This document shows positions 24,132-32,874 of a stretch of DNA of 64,000 nucleotides, one piece after another. This DNA is from Caldovatus sediminis. Its GTDB lineage: Bacteria > Pseudomonadota > Alphaproteobacteria > Acetobacterales > Acetobacteraceae. How positions within the stretch are numbered: position 1 is the first letter of the stretch; each line of letters starts with the position of its first letter. Made by a program: the position numbers and the translations under genes. Where the stretch lies: assembly GCF_014644455.1 (NCBI RefSeq), contig NZ_BMKS01000001.1, positions 248,001 to 312,000 of the forward strand, written 5' to 3'. The notes below the pieces were generated by a model. That model did not search any database, was not told where the DNA came from, and saw nothing but the letters and a program-made list of their open reading frames with translations.

Positions 24132-26285
24132 GTGGTGAGCACGCCGAGCTTCGCCGACCTCCGGCGCTTCTTCGCCCCCCGGCGCGTCGCGCTGGTGGGC
24201 GCGACCGAGGACCTGTCGAAATTCGGCGGGCGCTGCCTGCGCCAGATGCTCGATTTCGGCTTCGCCGGCGAGGTCTTCCCGGTCAATCCCAACCGCGGGA
24301 CGGTGTTCGGCCGGCCCTGCTTCCCCTCCCTCGCCGCGCTGCCGGCCGTGCCGGACCATGTCGGCATCGTGCTGCCCGCCGCGCGCTGCGCCGCGGCGAT
24401 CGCGGAGTGCGGCCGGCTCGGCGTGCCCTTCGCCACCGTCTTCTCCGCCGGCTTCGCGGAGACCGGCGCGCCGGCCGCGGCGGCGCTGCAGGCCGAGCTG
24501 GCGGCGGCGGCGCGCGCCGCCGGCGTGCGGTTCATGGGCCCCAATTGCAACGGGCTGGTGGACTACATCGCCGGCTTCGCGATGACCTCGACCGCGACCG
24601 TCGCCGGGCCGCGCCGCCCCGCGGGCGACATCGGCGTGGTCAGCCAGAGCGGCGGCGCGGGCCAGGTGAACGTCATGTGGCGCGCGCAGGAGCTCGGCCT
24701 CGGCATCAGCCGCCAGGTCAGCTCCGGCAACGACGCCGACCTCGACATGTGCGACTACATGGCGTTCCTGGTCGAGGACCCGCACACCCGCGTCGTCCTC
24801 GCCATCGCCGAGCGCGCGCCGGACGGGACGCGGCTGCGCGCGGTGGCGGCGCGCGCGGCGGCGCTCGGCAAGCCGATCGTGATGGTGAAGGTCGGCCGCA
24901 CCGAGGCCGGGCGGAGCGCCGCCGCCTCCCACACCGGCGCGGTGACCGGGGCGGACGCGGTGTTCGACGCGGCGCTGCGCCAGCTCGGCATCCTGCGCGT
25001 GGAGGACGCGCACGAGCTGTACGAGACCGCCATGCTGCTGCGCCAGGGCAGGCGGCCCGCAGGGCGGCGGGCGGCGGCGCTGTCCATCTCCGGCGGCAAC
25101 CTGGTGCTGCTCGCCGATCTCGGCGCCGCCCGGGGCATCGAGTTCCCGGACTACGCGGAGGAGACGCGCGCGGCGCTGCGGCGCCTCGTTCCCGGCTTCG
25201 TCGGCGTGCGCAACCCGACCGACATGAGCGCCGGCGCGATCGGCCAGAAGGACATCTTCGCCGCCGCCGCGCGCGCCATCGCCGAGGACCCGGCGGTGGA
25301 CGCGCTGATCCCGGTGATCACCTTCGCCCCCGCCGCCGACATCCGCCCGATCGCGGCGCTGGCCGCGGCCTCGCCGAAGCCGATGCCGATCCTCTGGACC
25401 GGCAGGTGCAGCGACGATCCGGCGCTGACCCCGGCGGCGCTGATCGCCGAGGGCCACGCCGTCTACCGCGATGCCCTGCCCTGCGTGGCGGCGCTGCGCC
25501 GCGCGATGCAGTACGGCGAGTTCCTGGCGCGCCGCGCGGGCGCCGAGGCGCCGCGACGGCCGGAGGGCGCGGATCGCGACGCCGCGCTGCGGCTGCTGCG
25601 CGGGGCGGGCGGGGCGACGCTCTCGGAGGCGGCGTCCAAGGCGGTGGCCGCGTGCTACGGCCTCGCGCCGCCGCGCGAGGCGCTGGCCGCGACCGCGGAG
25701 GAGGCCGTCGCCGCCGCCGCCTCCCTGGGCGGTCCGGTGGCGCTGAAGGTCCAGTCGCCCGACATCCCGCACAAGACCGAGGCCGGCGCCGTGCGCCTCG
25801 GCGTGTCCGGCGAGGCGGCGGTGCGCGAGGGCCACGCCGCCGTGCTCGCCGCCGCCCGCGCCCACGCCCCGTCCGCGCGCATCGAGGGCGTGCTGGTGCA
25901 GGAGATGGTCGCCGGCGGCGTCGAGATGCTGCTCGGCGCCACGCGCGACGCGCATTTCGGCCCGGTGCTGACCGTCGGCTTCGGCGGCGTCCATGTCGAG
26001 ATCCTGCGCGACGTCGCCTTCCGCCTGCCGCCGATCACGGCGGAGGAGGCGCGCGGGATGCTCGAGGAACTGCGCCTCTTCCCCCTCCTCCTCGGCCCGC
26101 GCGGCCGCCCGCGCGCCGACCTGCCGGCGCTGTGCGACGCGATCGCGCGCTTCTCCTGGCTCGCGCACGACCTCGGCCCGCATGTCGCCGAGGTGGACAT
26201 CAACCCGCTCGTCGTCCTCCCCGAGGGCCGCGGCGCGCGCATGCTGGACGCGCTGATCCTTCGGAGCACCCCCGATGCGCCTTGA
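24132..26285 (+). CDS. ADP-forming acyl-CoA synthetase (acetate--CoA ligase family)
   Basis: A 717-residue fusion of the alpha and beta parts of NDP-forming acyl-CoA synthetases. The N-terminal CoA-binding domain reads FFAPRRVALVGATEDLSKFG; succinyl-CoA-synthetase-like domains follow with VSQSGGAGQ and the phosphohistidine segment SHTGAVTG near 262; the C-terminal part is an ATP-grasp domain (VALKVQSPDIPHKTEAGAV, ... EVDINPLVV). It makes acyl-CoA from a free acid with ATP, giving ADP and Pi. Start is GTG at 24132 or the adjacent 24135. It overlaps the acyl-CoA dehydrogenase gene by 11 nt, so the two are translationally coupled. Confidence 0.92.
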   Translation: MVSTPSFADLRRFFAPRRVALVGATEDLSKFGGRCLRQMLDFGFAGEVFPVNPNRGTVFGRPCFPSLAALPAVPDHVGIVLPAARCAAAIAECGRLGVPFATVFSAGFAETGAPAAAALQAELAAAARAAGVRFMGPNCNGLVDYIAGFAMTSTATVAGPRRPAGDIGVVSQSGGAGQVNVMWRAQELGLGISRQVSSGNDADLDMCDYMAFLVEDPHTRVVLAIAERAPDGTRLRAVAARAAALGKPIVMVKVGRTEAGRSAAASHTGAVTGADAVFDAALRQLGILRVEDAHELYETAMLLRQGRRPAGRRAAALSISGGNLVLLADLGAARGIEFPDYAEETRAALRRLVPGFVGVRNPTDMSAGAIGQKDIFAAAARAIAEDPAVDALIPVITFAPAADIRPIAALAAASPKPMPILWTGRCSDDPALTPAALIAEGHAVYRDALPCVAALRRAMQYGEFLARRAGAEAPRRPEGADRDAALRLLRGAGGATLSEAASKAVAACYGLAPPREALAATAEEAVAAAASLGGPVALKVQSPDIPHKTEAGAVRLGVSGEAAVREGHAAVLAAARAHAPSARIEGVLVQEMVAGGVEMLLGATRDAHFGPVLTVGFGGVHVEILRDVAFRLPPITAEEARGMLEELRLFPLLLGPRGRPRADLPALCDAIARFSWLAHDLGPHVAEVDINPLVVLPEGRGARMLDALILRSTPDAP

Positions 26286-27420
26286 GATCACCCCCGAACT
26301 CGCCGAGCTGCGCCCCTCCGTGCGGCGCTTCGTGACCGAGCGGCTCGAGCCGCTCGCGGAGGAGATCGACCGCACCGGCCGCATCCCCGAGGAGGCCTGG
26401 CGCCTGATGCGCGGGCAGGGCTGGCTCGGCATGCTGCTGCCGCCCGAATACGGCGGCGGCGGCACGGACCTCGCCACCTACTGCCTGGTGATGGAGGAGG
26501 TCGCGCGCTCGCACCGCGTCTTCACCCTGCTGATGGACTACACCAGCGGCCTGACGCCGGTCGCCATCCATCGCCACGGCACCGAGGCGCAGAAGCGCCG
26601 CTGGCTGCGCGGCCTCGCCGACGGCACGCTGCGCGCGGCCTTCGGCCTGACCGAGCCGGAGGCCGGCTCCGACTCCGCCGCGATCCGCACCCGGGCGGAG
26701 CGCGTCCCGGGCGGTGGCTGGCGCATCAACGGCCGCAAGCACTGGATCAGCGGCGGCCACGCGGCGGACGTGGTGATGGTGATGGCCGTCACCGACCCGG
26801 CGAAGCGGGCGCGCGGCGGCATCTCCGCCTTCCTCGTCGAGCGCGGCACCCCCGGCTTCGAGGTGACGCGCGTGGACACCACCATCGGCTCCGCCGCGAT
26901 CGAGCTCGGCGAGCTGACCTTCACCGACTGCGTGGTGCCGGAGGAGGCGCTGCTCGGCGCGGAGGGCGCGGGCTTCGCCATCGCCATGGGCTCGCTGCTC
27001 AACGGCCGGCTCGGCGTCGCGCACGCCTGCCTCGGCGCGGCGGACCGGCTGCTCGAGATGTCGGTCGCCCACGCGAAGCGGCGCGTCACCTTCGGCAAGC
27101 CGCTGGCGGAGCGCCAGGCGATCCAGTGGATGCTCGCCGATTCCGAGACGGAGCTGCAGACCGCCCGCGCCTTCGCCTACGAGACGCTCCGCCGCGTCAC
27201 GGCCGGCGAGGAGGTCGGCAGCGCCGCGAGCATCTGCAAGCTCGCCTGTTCCGAGATGGTCGGCCGCGTCGCCGACCGCGCGGTGCAGATCCATGGCGGC
27301 ATGGGCCTGGTGCGCGGCTTCCCGGTAGAGCGCTTCTACCGCGACATCCGCCACTACCGCGTCGGCGAGGGAGCCTCCGAGGTCCAGCGCATGCTGATCG
27401 CGCGCGACCTGCTGCGGTAG
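26275..27420 (+). CDS. Acyl-CoA dehydrogenase
   Basis: A 381-residue FAD-dependent acyl-CoA dehydrogenase. It has GLTEPEAGSD, the flavin segment KHWISGG, VQIHGGMGLVRGFPVERFYRD and the catalytic-Glu motif VGEGASEVQR near the C-terminus, so the active-site base is intact here, unlike the paralogue at 12391-13560. It introduces an alpha-beta double bond in an acyl-CoA, presumably the product of the synthetase encoded immediately upstream (11-nt overlap). The ATG is at 26275. Confidence 0.94.
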   Translation: MRLEITPELAELRPSVRRFVTERLEPLAEEIDRTGRIPEEAWRLMRGQGWLGMLLPPEYGGGGTDLATYCLVMEEVARSHRVFTLLMDYTSGLTPVAIHRHGTEAQKRRWLRGLADGTLRAAFGLTEPEAGSDSAAIRTRAERVPGGGWRINGRKHWISGGHAADVVMVMAVTDPAKRARGGISAFLVERGTPGFEVTRVDTTIGSAAIELGELTFTDCVVPEEALLGAEGAGFAIAMGSLLNGRLGVAHACLGAADRLLEMSVAHAKRRVTFGKPLAERQAIQWMLADSETELQTARAFAYETLRRVTAGEEVGSAASICKLACSEMVGRVADRAVQIHGGMGLVRGFPVERFYRDIRHYRVGEGASEVQRMLIARDLLR

Positions 27421-27836
27421 CGGCGGCGACGCCGGGCCGGCCGGGAAGGGCCGGAGCCGCGCGTCGCACGGCCGGCGCGCAGGGGACGCACCGCCGAAGC
27501 GCACAGGGAGCCGCGCGGCGTCGAGCCCGACGCGACGAGAAAGGCGCCCCGGCGCGGTGATCGGGCACCGCTTCGCGCGCGCACCGAAGGGCCCGGCCTC
27601 GCGCACCTCGTCTCCGGGCACCGACGGCGCATCGGCGCTTGTCCGCGCCGCCCGCGGTTGACGCGGTTCCCGGCCGGCCGGAACATTCGCGTCCCGGCGC
27701 CGGGGTGCGGCGCGACCGGAGGGATGCGACCTTGCCGACGCCCCCCTTCCCTTCGCTCTCCCCGGCGGCGCGATCGGAGCGCGCCGCCGCCACGGCCGGA
27801 CGCCCCGCGCAGCGAGCCTCCGTGCGGAGCGGCGCC
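27421..27836. other. 416-base region without a supported gene
   Basis: It separates the acyl-CoA dehydrogenase gene from the CMD-family gene on the same strand. Only one promoter-like element (27658-27687) stands out. Open frames are Arg/Pro/Gly-rich. Confidence 0.5.
27658..27687 (+). promoter_or_regulatory. Weak promoter-like element upstream of the CMD-family gene
   Basis: TTGACG (27658-27663) and AACATT (27682-27687) are 18 nt apart, and GTTCC / GGAAC form an inverted repeat in the spacer. The same pair TTGACG ... AACATT occurs before the ArsR-rhodanese gene (spacing 19). The gene start is about 140 nt further on. Confidence 0.3.
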
Positions 27837-28556
27837 ATGACGACGCCGGAGGACGTCCGCGCCCGGCTCGAGGAAACGCGTGCCCGCCGCGGATACCCGC
27901 TGCCGCACCAGGGCGCGATGGCCGCGGCGCTGCCGGAGCTGCAGGACGCCTACGCCGCGATGTACCGCGCGCTGACGCTCGGGCCGCGCCACCTCTCGCC
28001 GTTCGAGAAGGAGTTCGTCTGGCTCGCCATCCTGATCGGCTGCGAGGGGCATGTCGGCACGCATCACGTGCGGCTCTTCCGCGAGACCGGCGGAACGGAG
28101 CGCAGGCGGAGGTCGCGTTCCGGCTCGCCGCATTGGCGGCCGGGGCGCGAAGCTTCGCCTTGCTCGGCCGCCACCGGCAGGGCCACTTCCCCGGGGTCGC
28201 CGCGGCGCGCGCCCACCTCGCCGGCACGGAGCGGCTGCTTGCCGGCAGTGACGGGCCGGGCGCGGCCGGCGGTGATCGGCGTGCACGCCGCGCGCGCCGA
28301 GCGCTGGGGCCTCGCCGTCGAGATCGAGGCCGCCTATGCGCGCGGCGTCGCCGAGCCGAAGATGGCCGAGGCGATGAGCCTCGCCATGTGGCCCGCCGGC
28401 GTGAACCGCTTCCTCGAGGCCTGCGAGGTCTGGCTCGGGGTGATGCGCAGCGACCGGGTGCACCCCTCGCCGTCCTTCCGGGCCTGGGCCAACATGCCCG
28501 ACCGGGACGGCTTCCACCTGCCGCCGCGCGCCGGTGCGGCGGCGCCGACCCCGTAG
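27837..28556 (+). pseudogene. CMD/AhpD-like two-domain protein with two compensating frameshifts
   Basis: The frame opened by ATG 27837 gives good carboxymuconolactone-decarboxylase-like sequence (FEKEFVWLAILIGCEGHVGTHH) to about 28098. From about 28100 to 28260 the sensible protein continues in the -1 frame (GCG CAG GCG GAG onward: AQAEVAFRLAALAAGARSF, GRHRQGHFPGVAAARAHL), while the original frame turns into Arg/Ser/Pro-rich nonsense. From about 28265 the original frame resumes (VIGVHAARAERWGLAVEIE) to the stop. A missing G near 28100 and an extra base (or two missing) near 28260 would explain this. It may be two sequencing errors, a genuine decayed gene, or a protein with 53 scrambled residues. 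Upstream of the racemase-like gene by 16 nt. Confidence 0.7.
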
Positions 28557-28572
28557 GAGCGCGACCCCGCCC

Positions 28573-29385
28573 ATGCGCCTCTGGTACCAGTCGCTGACCC
28601 GCGCCGACGCCTGGCCCGCCTACAGCGCCGCGCTGCGCCGCATGCTCGCCGCCGCCGCCGATCCCGGCACGGAGTTCGAGGTGCACGGCATCACCCGGCG
28701 CGGCGGCATCGGCGACCAGTACCGCTCGCTGGAGTTCATCGAGACGATCGAGGTGCTGGAGAACGTCGCGCGGGCCGACGCCTCCGGCTTCGACGCCATC
28801 CTCCTCGGCAACATCGCCGATCCCGGCCTGCGCGCGGCGCGCGAGATGGCGCGCGTGCCGGTGCTCGGCCTGTGCGAGACGGCGCTGCTCACCGCCTGCC
28901 AGATGGGCGCCTCGATCGGGCTGGTCGTCTCCAACGACAAGCACTACGGGCGGGTGATGGAGAACGTCGCGGCCTACGGGCTTTCCGCGCGCGTCGCGGC
29001 GGTCGAGCGGATGCGGGTCGAGCGCCTGGTGGACCTCGACGCCGCCTTCTCGGAGGGCGCGGTGCGCGAGCGCATCCTCGGCGAGTTCCAGTCCGCCGCC
29101 GCCGCCTGCGTCGCCAGGGGCGCGGAGGTGGTGATTCCGGCGGTCGGGGTCGCGATGGTGCTGATCGCGGAGGCCGGGATCGTCGAGGCGGGCCGCGGCG
29201 CGCCGGTGCTGAACGGGGCGATCGCGCTGCTCAAGGCGGGCGAGGCGGCGGTGAAGCTCAACCGCCTGATGGGCGGGCGCTTCACCAGCCGCCGCGGCGC
29301 CTACGCCCAGCCGCCGCCGGAGCAGATCGAGGAACTGCGCCGCTACTACGGGCCCGTCTTCCCCGCCGTGCGGGCGCCGGAGTAG
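28573..29385 (+). CDS. Asp/Glu/hydantoin-racemase superfamily protein without the catalytic cysteines
   Basis: A 270-residue protein with the two-domain racemase fold pattern: MRLWYQSLTRADAWPAY at the start, GFDAILLGNIADPGLRAARE near 76-95 and GAEVVIPAVGVAMVL near 185. In hydantoin and Asp/Glu racemases the corresponding loops carry catalytic Cys (as in CFGDPGL and GCAGM); here they read GNIADPGL and PAVGVAM. The Cys in GLCETALLT is elsewhere. So ordinary two-base racemisation is unlikely; an isomerase, lyase or binding role is possible. The ATG is at 28573, 16 nt after the CMD-family gene. Confidence 0.82.
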   Translation: MRLWYQSLTRADAWPAYSAALRRMLAAAADPGTEFEVHGITRRGGIGDQYRSLEFIETIEVLENVARADASGFDAILLGNIADPGLRAAREMARVPVLGLCETALLTACQMGASIGLVVSNDKHYGRVMENVAAYGLSARVAAVERMRVERLVDLDAAFSEGAVRERILGEFQSAAAACVARGAEVVIPAVGVAMVLIAEAGIVEAGRGAPVLNGAIALLKAGEAAVKLNRLMGGRFTSRRGAYAQPPPEQIEELRRYYGPVFPAVRAPE

Positions 29386-29509
29386 ACGCGAGCGGACCAG
29401 GCGTGCCGCGTGCCGATGCGGCGCGCGGGCGCGCCGTTCCCGCTCCGCCCGGTTCCGCGAGTCCTACTTTCGCCGCGCTGGCTCGCGGGGATCGGCGCCT
29501 GCGGCGGCC

Positions 29510-30347
29510 ATGCCGCGGAGGACGACCGGCGCCGTCATCGGGACGGCGAGCGCGCCGGGCGTGATCCGCAACGACGACGCGGCGCCACCGTCCCCGCCAG
29601 CGTCCGCGACGGAGCCGACCGCCCTGGAGCAGCATTTCCTCGATCTGGTCCTCGATCTGGCGAACCCCGGGGCAGCTCGATCCGGCAGGAGCGGCGGCGA
29701 AGCACGGCTTCACGCTAGGCAACTACGCTGTGCCCGCCAGCCGCTGGCCTGGAACGACGACCTGTCAGAGGCGGCGCAGGCCCTCACGGGCTGGATGTAC
29801 GCCAACCGCGCGCTGTCGCGCACCGGCGAGGGCGGCAGCCCCGTCTAAGCCTGCCTGTCCGACGCCGGCTACGGCTTCAGCGGCAGCTATGCCTATGGCA
29901 AGGACGTGGCGATGCGCGCCGGCAGTTCGTGGAGAGCAGCGGCCTTCGCGCCAATGTGCTGCGGGGCGCATTCGAGGAGATCGGGATCGCGGGCGGGACG
30001 CTGACCGCGTAGACGATGACCCTGCCGGCGGGCGGCCACAACCTGGCGCTCGCCGCAGGCACCTGCAGCGTCACCTTCTCCGGTGGCGGGCTGCCCGCGG
30101 CGGTCACCAGGACGGCGACGATCGGCGTGCGCAACGTGAAGGCGGACCTGGACGCGAACGCGACCGCCGCGGCGGCGCCGGCGGCGCCCGACCTCGCGTG
30201 GCCGCGGGCGGGGCGGACCGGGCCGCGGCGCCGGGCCCGCGCCCAGTCGAGGAGGTGGTGTCGGCGTTCTATGCCGGCGAGGCGGGGCCGGACGGCCCGA
30301 ACACGGCCTTCGTTTGCCGCGAGCCGGCGGACCTCGTGTTCGGCTGA
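29510..30347 (+). pseudogene. Decayed CAP/SCP-domain secreted protein
   Basis: Pieces of one CAP-superfamily protein lie in order but in different frames. From ATG 29510 the frame gives TALEQHFLDLVLDLANPGA; then QLDPAGAAAKHGFTLGNYAVPA appears in another frame (29673-29735); PLAWNDDLSEAAQALTGWM and RTGEGGSPV return to the first frame until a TAA at 29846-29848; the same frame continues with LSDAGYGFSGSYAYGKDVAM; FVESSGLRANVLRGAFEEIG appears in a third frame up to a TAG at 30010-30012. Then LPAGGHNLALAAGT and GVRNVKADLDAN, and finally VVSAFYAGEAGPDGPNTAFV ending at 30347. Several frameshifts, two stops and an apparent deletion show loss of function. The region is the least gene-like and may be old. 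Confidence 0.7.
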
Positions 30348-30484
30348 CGCATCGGATCGCGGGCGGGGTGGCCGCCCCGCCGCACCCGCCGGCCGGTCCC
30401 CCGCGGGCCGCGCCGCAGCGCGCGCACGCCCGCGCGGGCTGGACCGGCGGCCGTCCTGGCAGCGCCCCGGCCGGCGCCGCCGCG

Positions 30485-31549
30485 CTACTGCGCCGTGATG
30501 CCCGCGGTGCGGATGATCGCGCCGGTCTCCTCGATCCGCCGCGCGACGTATTCGCGGAATGCCTCCGGCGTGCCGCCCACCGGCTCGACGCCGAGTCCGG
30601 CGAGGCGCTGCGCCAGCGCCGGCTCGCGGATCGCCGCGGCGATCGCGCCGTTCACCGCCTCGATCGCCGCGCGCGGCGTGCGCGCGGGCGCGAACAGGCC
30701 GAACCAGGAGGAGGACTCGTAGTCCGGCACCCCCTCCTCCGCCGCCGTCGGCACCTCCGGCAGCAGGGCGGAGCGGCGGCGCGCGGCGATCGCCAGCGCG
30801 CGCATCTCGCCCGCGGCGAGGTAGGCCTGCACCGACGGGTAGTTCTCGAACATCGTGTCCACGCGGCCGGCGATCAGATCCGTCGCGGCAGGCGCGGTGC
30901 CGCGATAGGGCACGTGGACCAGGTCCACGCCGGCACGCCACTTGAACAGCTCCGCGCTGAGATGCGCGAAGGACCCGATGCCGGCCGAGGCGAAGGTCAG
31001 CCTGCCCGGCTCCGCCCTCGCGCGCGCCACGAGGTCGCGCAGGCCGCGCAGCGGCGAATCGCGCCGCACCACCACGACCGCGGGGCTGTCGCCGACGAAC
31101 ACCACGGGCTCCAGGTCGCGCAGCGGCTGGTAGGGGATGCGCGGCTGGAGCTGCGGATTGATCGCGATCGATCCCGGCGTGCCGGCGAGCAGGGTGTAGC
31201 CGTCCGGCGCGGCCTCGACCACGCGGCTCGCCCCGATGGTGCCGCCGGCGCCCGTGATGTTCTCCACCACCACCGGCTGGCCTAGCCGCTCGGTCAGGAT
31301 CTGGGCGCAGATCCGGCCGAGGATGTCGGTGCTGCCGCCGGCGGAGAAGGGCACGATGATGCGCAGCGGCCGCGACGGGAACGCGCCTCCCGCCTGCTGC
31401 GCCGCCGCCGGCCAAGCACCGCACAGCACGCCCGCGGCCAGGACCGCGCGGCGGCGCGCGGCCGGCCCGACCCGCATGGCGGCCGCGCCGGCGACGGCCG
31501 CAACGGACGCGGCGGCTCCGATCCCGGCCGCAGGGTTCCGATCCATCAT
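30485..31549 (-). CDS. Bug/TctC-type periplasmic solute-binding protein
   Basis: A 354-residue orphan receptor of the tripartite tricarboxylate transporter family. Motifs are FPSRPLRIIVPFSAGGSTD, ENITGAGGTIGAS, LVHVPYRGTAPAATDL and the C-terminal VEPVGGTPEAFREYVA. The signal peptide region is MRVGPAARRRAVLAAG followed by WPAAAQQA, preceded by about 28 extra residues. I chose ATG 31547-31549 because AGGAGGAGG lies directly upstream; the internal ATG encoding MRVGPAARR is the alternative and would give a more standard signal peptide. It follows the aminotransferase gene by 50 nt on the same strand. No tctAB nearby. Confidence 0.9.
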   Translation of the reverse strand: MMDRNPAAGIGAAASVAAVAGAAAMRVGPAARRRAVLAAGVLCGAWPAAAQQAGGAFPSRPLRIIVPFSAGGSTDILGRICAQILTERLGQPVVVENITGAGGTIGASRVVEAAPDGYTLLAGTPGSIAINPQLQPRIPYQPLRDLEPVVFVGDSPAVVVVRRDSPLRGLRDLVARARAEPGRLTFASAGIGSFAHLSAELFKWRAGVDLVHVPYRGTAPAATDLIAGRVDTMFENYPSVQAYLAAGEMRALAIAARRRSALLPEVPTAAEEGVPDYESSSWFGLFAPARTPRAAIEAVNGAIAAAIREPALAQRLAGLGVEPVGGTPEAFREYVARRIEETGAIIRTAGITAQ

Positions 31550-31599
31550 GCCCTCCTCCTCGGTCGAGTTGGTCGAGTCCGCGCGGCCGTGCCGGGCGC

Positions 31600-32736
31600 T
31601 CAGCCCCGCCACTCCGCCCGCAGCGCGTCCATGATGCGGTCCACGTCGGCGCGCGAATTGTAGCCGTGGAAGCTGAACCGGATGCGCCCGCGCCCGTTCC
31701 AGGCGTAGACCCCGCGCGCGTGCAGGCCCGCCACGATCTCCGCCGCGCGCGGGCTCGCGATGCACACGCTCGCGCCGTGCCGCGCGGGATCGGGCGGCGT
31801 CGTCGAGGCGATGCCCGCCTCGGCCAGGCGCGCGAGCAGGGCGCCGCTCAGCGCCTGCACGTGGCGCTGCACGGCGGCCGCGTCGAAGCCGCGCAGGAAG
31901 GCGAGCGCCTCCGCCAGCACGTAGACGGCGCCGTGCGCCGGATTGCCGCGGGTGAAGCGCCCCGCGTCGGGCCGCAGCGCGAGGCCCGCCGCGTAATCGG
32001 GCCGCGCCGTGGAGGCGAGCGAGTACCAGCCCGCGCTCGCCGGGATCCAGCCGGGCTGCCGCGCGCGGTTCCAATAGGCGAGCGCGGTGCCGGTCATGCC
32101 GAGCAGCCACTTGTAGCCGGCGCTGAAGGCGAAGTCCGCCAGCGGGGCCTCGATCGGCATCCACCCCGCGGCCTGGGTGTGGTCCACGACGAGCAGCGCG
32201 CCGACGGCATCGGCCACGCGCCGCAGCGCCGCCAGGTCGTGCCGCGCGCCGTTGAGGTAGGAGACGTGGCTGGCCGCGATCATCCGCGTGCGCGCGTCCA
32301 CGCGCGCGGCCACCGCCGCCGGATCGGCGAGGGGCGCGAAGCGCAGCTCGATCCGCGGATGGCGGCGCATCGCCAGCGGCGCGACCAGCGAGGGATACTC
32401 GTCCGGGTCCAGGCAGACGTTGTCGCCCTCGCGCCAGTCGAGGCTCTCGACCAGGAGGGACATGCCCTCCGCCACGTTGGCGACCAGGCCGATCTCCTCC
32501 GCGGCCGCGCCCCAGGCCTCGGCGGCGAGCGCGCGCGCCCGCGCCACCTCCGCCTCCTGCCGCTCGCGCCCGGGCGGGCCGGCGCTCTTGTCCTCCGCGT
32601 AGCGCGCGAGGGCGGCGTCGTGGCGGCGCAGGAAGGGCGTCTCGCCGCCGGCGCAGACATGCGCCACGCCGGGCGGGATGCGGAACAGCGCGGGATCGAA
32701 CAGCGGCTCGGCCGCGGCGGCCGTATCGGCGGGCAT
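31600..32736 (-). CDS. Class V aminotransferase / cysteine-desulfurase-like PLP enzyme
   Basis: A 378-residue fold-type I PLP enzyme. The PLP lysine is in FSAGYKWLLGMTGTAL (about 224-239), the cofactor Asp/His are in LLVVDHTQAAGWMP, and SHVSYLNGARHD precedes them. This resembles the kynureninase/isopenicillin-N-epimerase-like branch of class V rather than true IscS, since there is no loop Cys motif. Reaction unknown; possibly amino-group removal from a catabolite. The ATG is at 32734-32736. It precedes the Bug receptor gene on the same strand and is divergent from an amidohydrolase gene. Confidence 0.9.
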   Translation of the reverse strand: MPADTAAAAEPLFDPALFRIPPGVAHVCAGGETPFLRRHDAALARYAEDKSAGPPGRERQEAEVARARALAAEAWGAAAEEIGLVANVAEGMSLLVESLDWREGDNVCLDPDEYPSLVAPLAMRRHPRIELRFAPLADPAAVAARVDARTRMIAASHVSYLNGARHDLAALRRVADAVGALLVVDHTQAAGWMPIEAPLADFAFSAGYKWLLGMTGTALAYWNRARQPGWIPASAGWYSLASTARPDYAAGLALRPDAGRFTRGNPAHGAVYVLAEALAFLRGFDAAAVQRHVQALSGALLARLAEAGIASTTPPDPARHGASVCIASPRAAEIVAGLHARGVYAWNGRGRIRFSFHGYNSRADVDRIMDALRAEWRG

Positions 32737-32874
32737 CGGCGTCCCCTCTCCGCCGCCAGTCTCGCGCCATCCGACGCCGCAGCAAAGGGGAACCGCGCAC
32801 CGCCCCGCTTTCCACGGCACCGCAAGCCTGCTGCACTGACCCCGCCAGACAACGCAACGACGAGGTCCGCCAGC

